In this document: positions 62,840-64,000 of the stretch, piece after piece
Layout: the number at the start of each line of letters is the position of its first letter
How positions within the stretch are numbered: position 1 is the stretch's first letter
Source: Peribacillus sp. FSL P2-0133
GTDB lineage: Bacteria > Bacillota > Bacilli > Bacillales > DSM-1321
Direction of reading: 5' to 3'
Length of the DNA stretch: 64,000 nucleotides
Assembly (NCBI RefSeq): GCF_037975445.1
Contig: NZ_CP150254.1
Location: forward strand, 2,850,001-2,914,000
Translations under genes and position numbers: made by a program
Notes under the pieces: generated by a model
Databases searched by the model: none
What the model was told of the DNA's origin: nothing
What the model saw: only the letters and a program-made list of their open reading frames with translations

Positions 62840-64000
62840 TTATGGTGTTTTAATAATTTTCACAGAGGTATCCTCAACAATTGCAGTGAAGTTCTTAACT
62901 TCAGGCTGCTCAAAGATAAAGTCAGTGATGCCGTCTTCGAGCTGTTCTTGAAGAACACGGCGGAGCGGTCTCGCCCCGAAAGCTGGGTGATATCCGAGTT
63001 CAATTAGCCTTTGTTTCGCTTCATTCGTTACATCTAAAGATAAACCATTTGCAGCAAGGGTTTCGTCTAGCTCGTGAATCATGATATCAACGATTTGCAG
63101 AAGATCTTCCTTTTTCAATGCCGAGAATTCAATGATGCTATCGAATCGGTTCAAGAATTCCGGTTTGAAGAAACTGCCTAAAGATTGTAGGATTGAAGCC
63201 TCTTCCACAGCTGAACTTGTACCGAATCCCATTACTTTTTGTTTCTCTCCGACCCCAGCATTACTCGTCATGATGATCACGGTATCTTTAAAAGTAACGG
63301 TCCGCCCTTGACTATCGGTTAAGCGGCCATCTTCCATGATTTGCAGGAACATATGCAATACATCCGGATGTGCCTTTTCGATTTCATCCAATAAGATGAT
63401 ACTGTAAGGTTTGCGGCGAACTTTTTCCGTCAATTGTCCAGCTTCCTCATGCCCTACATATCCAGGAGGAGAACCGATTAATTTAGAAACACTGTGTTTC
63501 TCCATGAATTCACTCATGTCAAGACGAATCATTGCTTCCTTGTCCCCGAACAATTCCTCAGCAAGAGTTTTCGCCAATTCGGTTTTACCTACTCCCGTCG
63601 GACCAACGAAAAGGAAAGAACCGGTAGGACGATTTTTGGATTTTAACCCTGCACGACTTCTTCGAACGGCCTTGGAAACCTTTTTGACAGCCTCTTGCTG
63701 CCCGATTACTTTTTTCATCAGCTCCTCTTGGAGATGAACCATTCTTTCTTGCTCGTCTTCTTGGAGCTTACCTACAGGTATACCAGTCTTTTGTTCGATG
63801 ATATTTTGAATGTCTTCAACGGTAACTGTTGGCTTAATTGCATCTTCCCCAGCCTGTAAGGACTTTTCCAGTTTTTCTTCTTCATCACGGAGAAGGGCAG
63901 CTTTTTCATATGCTTCTTCTTTCAAGGCCATTTCTTTTTCTTTATAAATTTGCACCAGACGCTCTTTCATCTTTTCTACCTGGCCGTCTTCGATGGTCAA
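62840..64000 (-). CDS. clpE: ClpE ATPase, 5' end outside window
   Basis: At least 386 residues of the carboxy half; the frame is open at the right edge, so the amino zinc finger, first AAA module and start are outside. What is visible begins with a UVR-like coiled coil ([20 protein letters not shown]), typical of ClpE and ClpC. The second AAA module has Walker [17 protein letters not shown] and Walker [15 protein letters not shown], and ends with the D2-small domain ([19 protein letters not shown]). It unfolds proteins for ClpP during heat stress. The break [12 protein letters not shown] fits ClpE better than ClpC. Control by CtsR cannot be checked because the promoter is outside. Confidence 0.88.
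   Translation of the reverse strand: MTIEDGQVEKMKERLVQIYKEKEMALKEEAYEKAALLRDEEEKLEKSLQAGEDAIKPTVTVEDIQNIIEQKTGIPVGKLQEDEQERMVHLQEELMKKVIGQQEAVKKVSKAVRRSRAGLKSKNRPTGSFLFVGPTGVGKTELAKTLAEELFGDKEAMIRLDMSEFMEKHSVSKLIGSPPGYVGHEEAGQLTEKVRRKPYSIILLDEIEKAHPDVLHMFLQIMEDGRLTDSQGRTVTFKDTVIIMTSNAGVGEKQKVMGFGTSSAVEEASILQSLGSFFKPEFLNRFDSIIEFSALKKEDLLQIVDIMIHELDETLAANGLSLDVTNEAKQRLIELGYHPAFGARPLRRVLQEQLEDGITDFIFEQPEVKNFTAIVEDTSVKIIKTP

Noticed and set aside
1-64000. CRISPR arrays, tRNA or rRNA genes, intact prophage
   Set aside because: No regular short repeats with spacers, no tRNA cloverleaf or rRNA signature, and no run of phage structural genes were seen; only relics of insertion sequences and one lone recombinase.

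Overview
The window reads as chromosome of a low-G+C, endospore-forming Bacillaceae member, most like Bacillus/Peribacillus. Evidence: a spore germinant-receptor operon, a Spo0M-like gene, IseA with a WalR box, TnrA with TnrA boxes, a LexA/DinR-type box, AGGAGG ribosome sites, frequent TTG/GTG starts and many U-tailed terminators. No species is assigned. Both ends cut genes: a ydeI-like gene at the left and clpE at the right.

Layout. 1-6.4 kb: stress and housekeeping genes (YdeI-like, ArsR-SRPBCC regulator, DinB-like, OsmC) with two composite dispersed repeats, then a secreted beta-amylase with a recognisable promoter and cre site. 6.5-16.8 kb: a complete assimilatory nitrate/nitrite locus (nasA transporter, nasB/nasC nitrate reductase, siroheme methyltransferase, nirB/nirD nitrite reductase) with the nitrogen regulator tnrA inside it and TnrA-type boxes before nasA and between nirB and tnrA. 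17-26 kb: YkuK-like protein, a probable structured RNA, a MurE paralogue with an altered specificity motif, an MFS exporter, MscS, a half-length Spo0M-like protein behind an attenuator-like leader, IseA, and a PadR-HAAS pair. 26-38 kb: FAH-family hydrolase, AGCS symporter, L-asparaginase, then a decayed stretch (IS3 remnants, a broken Zn-alcohol dehydrogenase, a broken cdaR beside intact glycerate kinase, a broken MFS gene) holding a GTP cyclohydrolase II paralogue and a YerD-type FMN protein. 38-46 kb: MBL hydrolase, FAD oxidoreductase, an overlooked 30-codon gene under a LexA-type box, and a glutarate/L-2-hydroxyglutarate cluster (glaH, DUF3870, lhgO, GntR regulator). 46-52 kb: a Dph6-like PP-loop enzyme, a minimal tyrosine recombinase, nucleobase permease and TetR relics around an intact SDR gene, and UvsE. 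52-64 kb: PCYCGC lipoprotein, germinant receptor (order A-C-B) with a convergent two-helix protein, formate dehydrogenase with a DUF1641 partner, pullulanase and clpE.

How the genes work together. The nas/nir locus takes nitrate in, reduces it to nitrite and ammonium, makes the siroheme the nitrite reductase needs, and carries its own regulator. GlaH and LhgO would convert glutarate through L-2-hydroxyglutarate to 2-oxoglutarate under a GntR repressor with three sites in front of it. Beta-amylase and pullulanase act on starch outside and branched dextrins inside the cell. Several regulatory architectures can be read directly: a self-repressed ArsR-SRPBCC promoter with two 16-bp palindromes, WalR over iseA, a LexA-type box on a small gene, and mutually exclusive hairpins before the Spo0M-like gene.

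The most interesting unexplained items are the LexA-box microprotein (41812-41904), the roughly 230-nt RNA with 6S-like pairing (18043-18271), the attenuator-like leader (23416-23480), the MurE paralogue lacking the DNPR motif, and the composite repeats. At least seven genes are visibly decayed, mostly between 30 and 50 kb.
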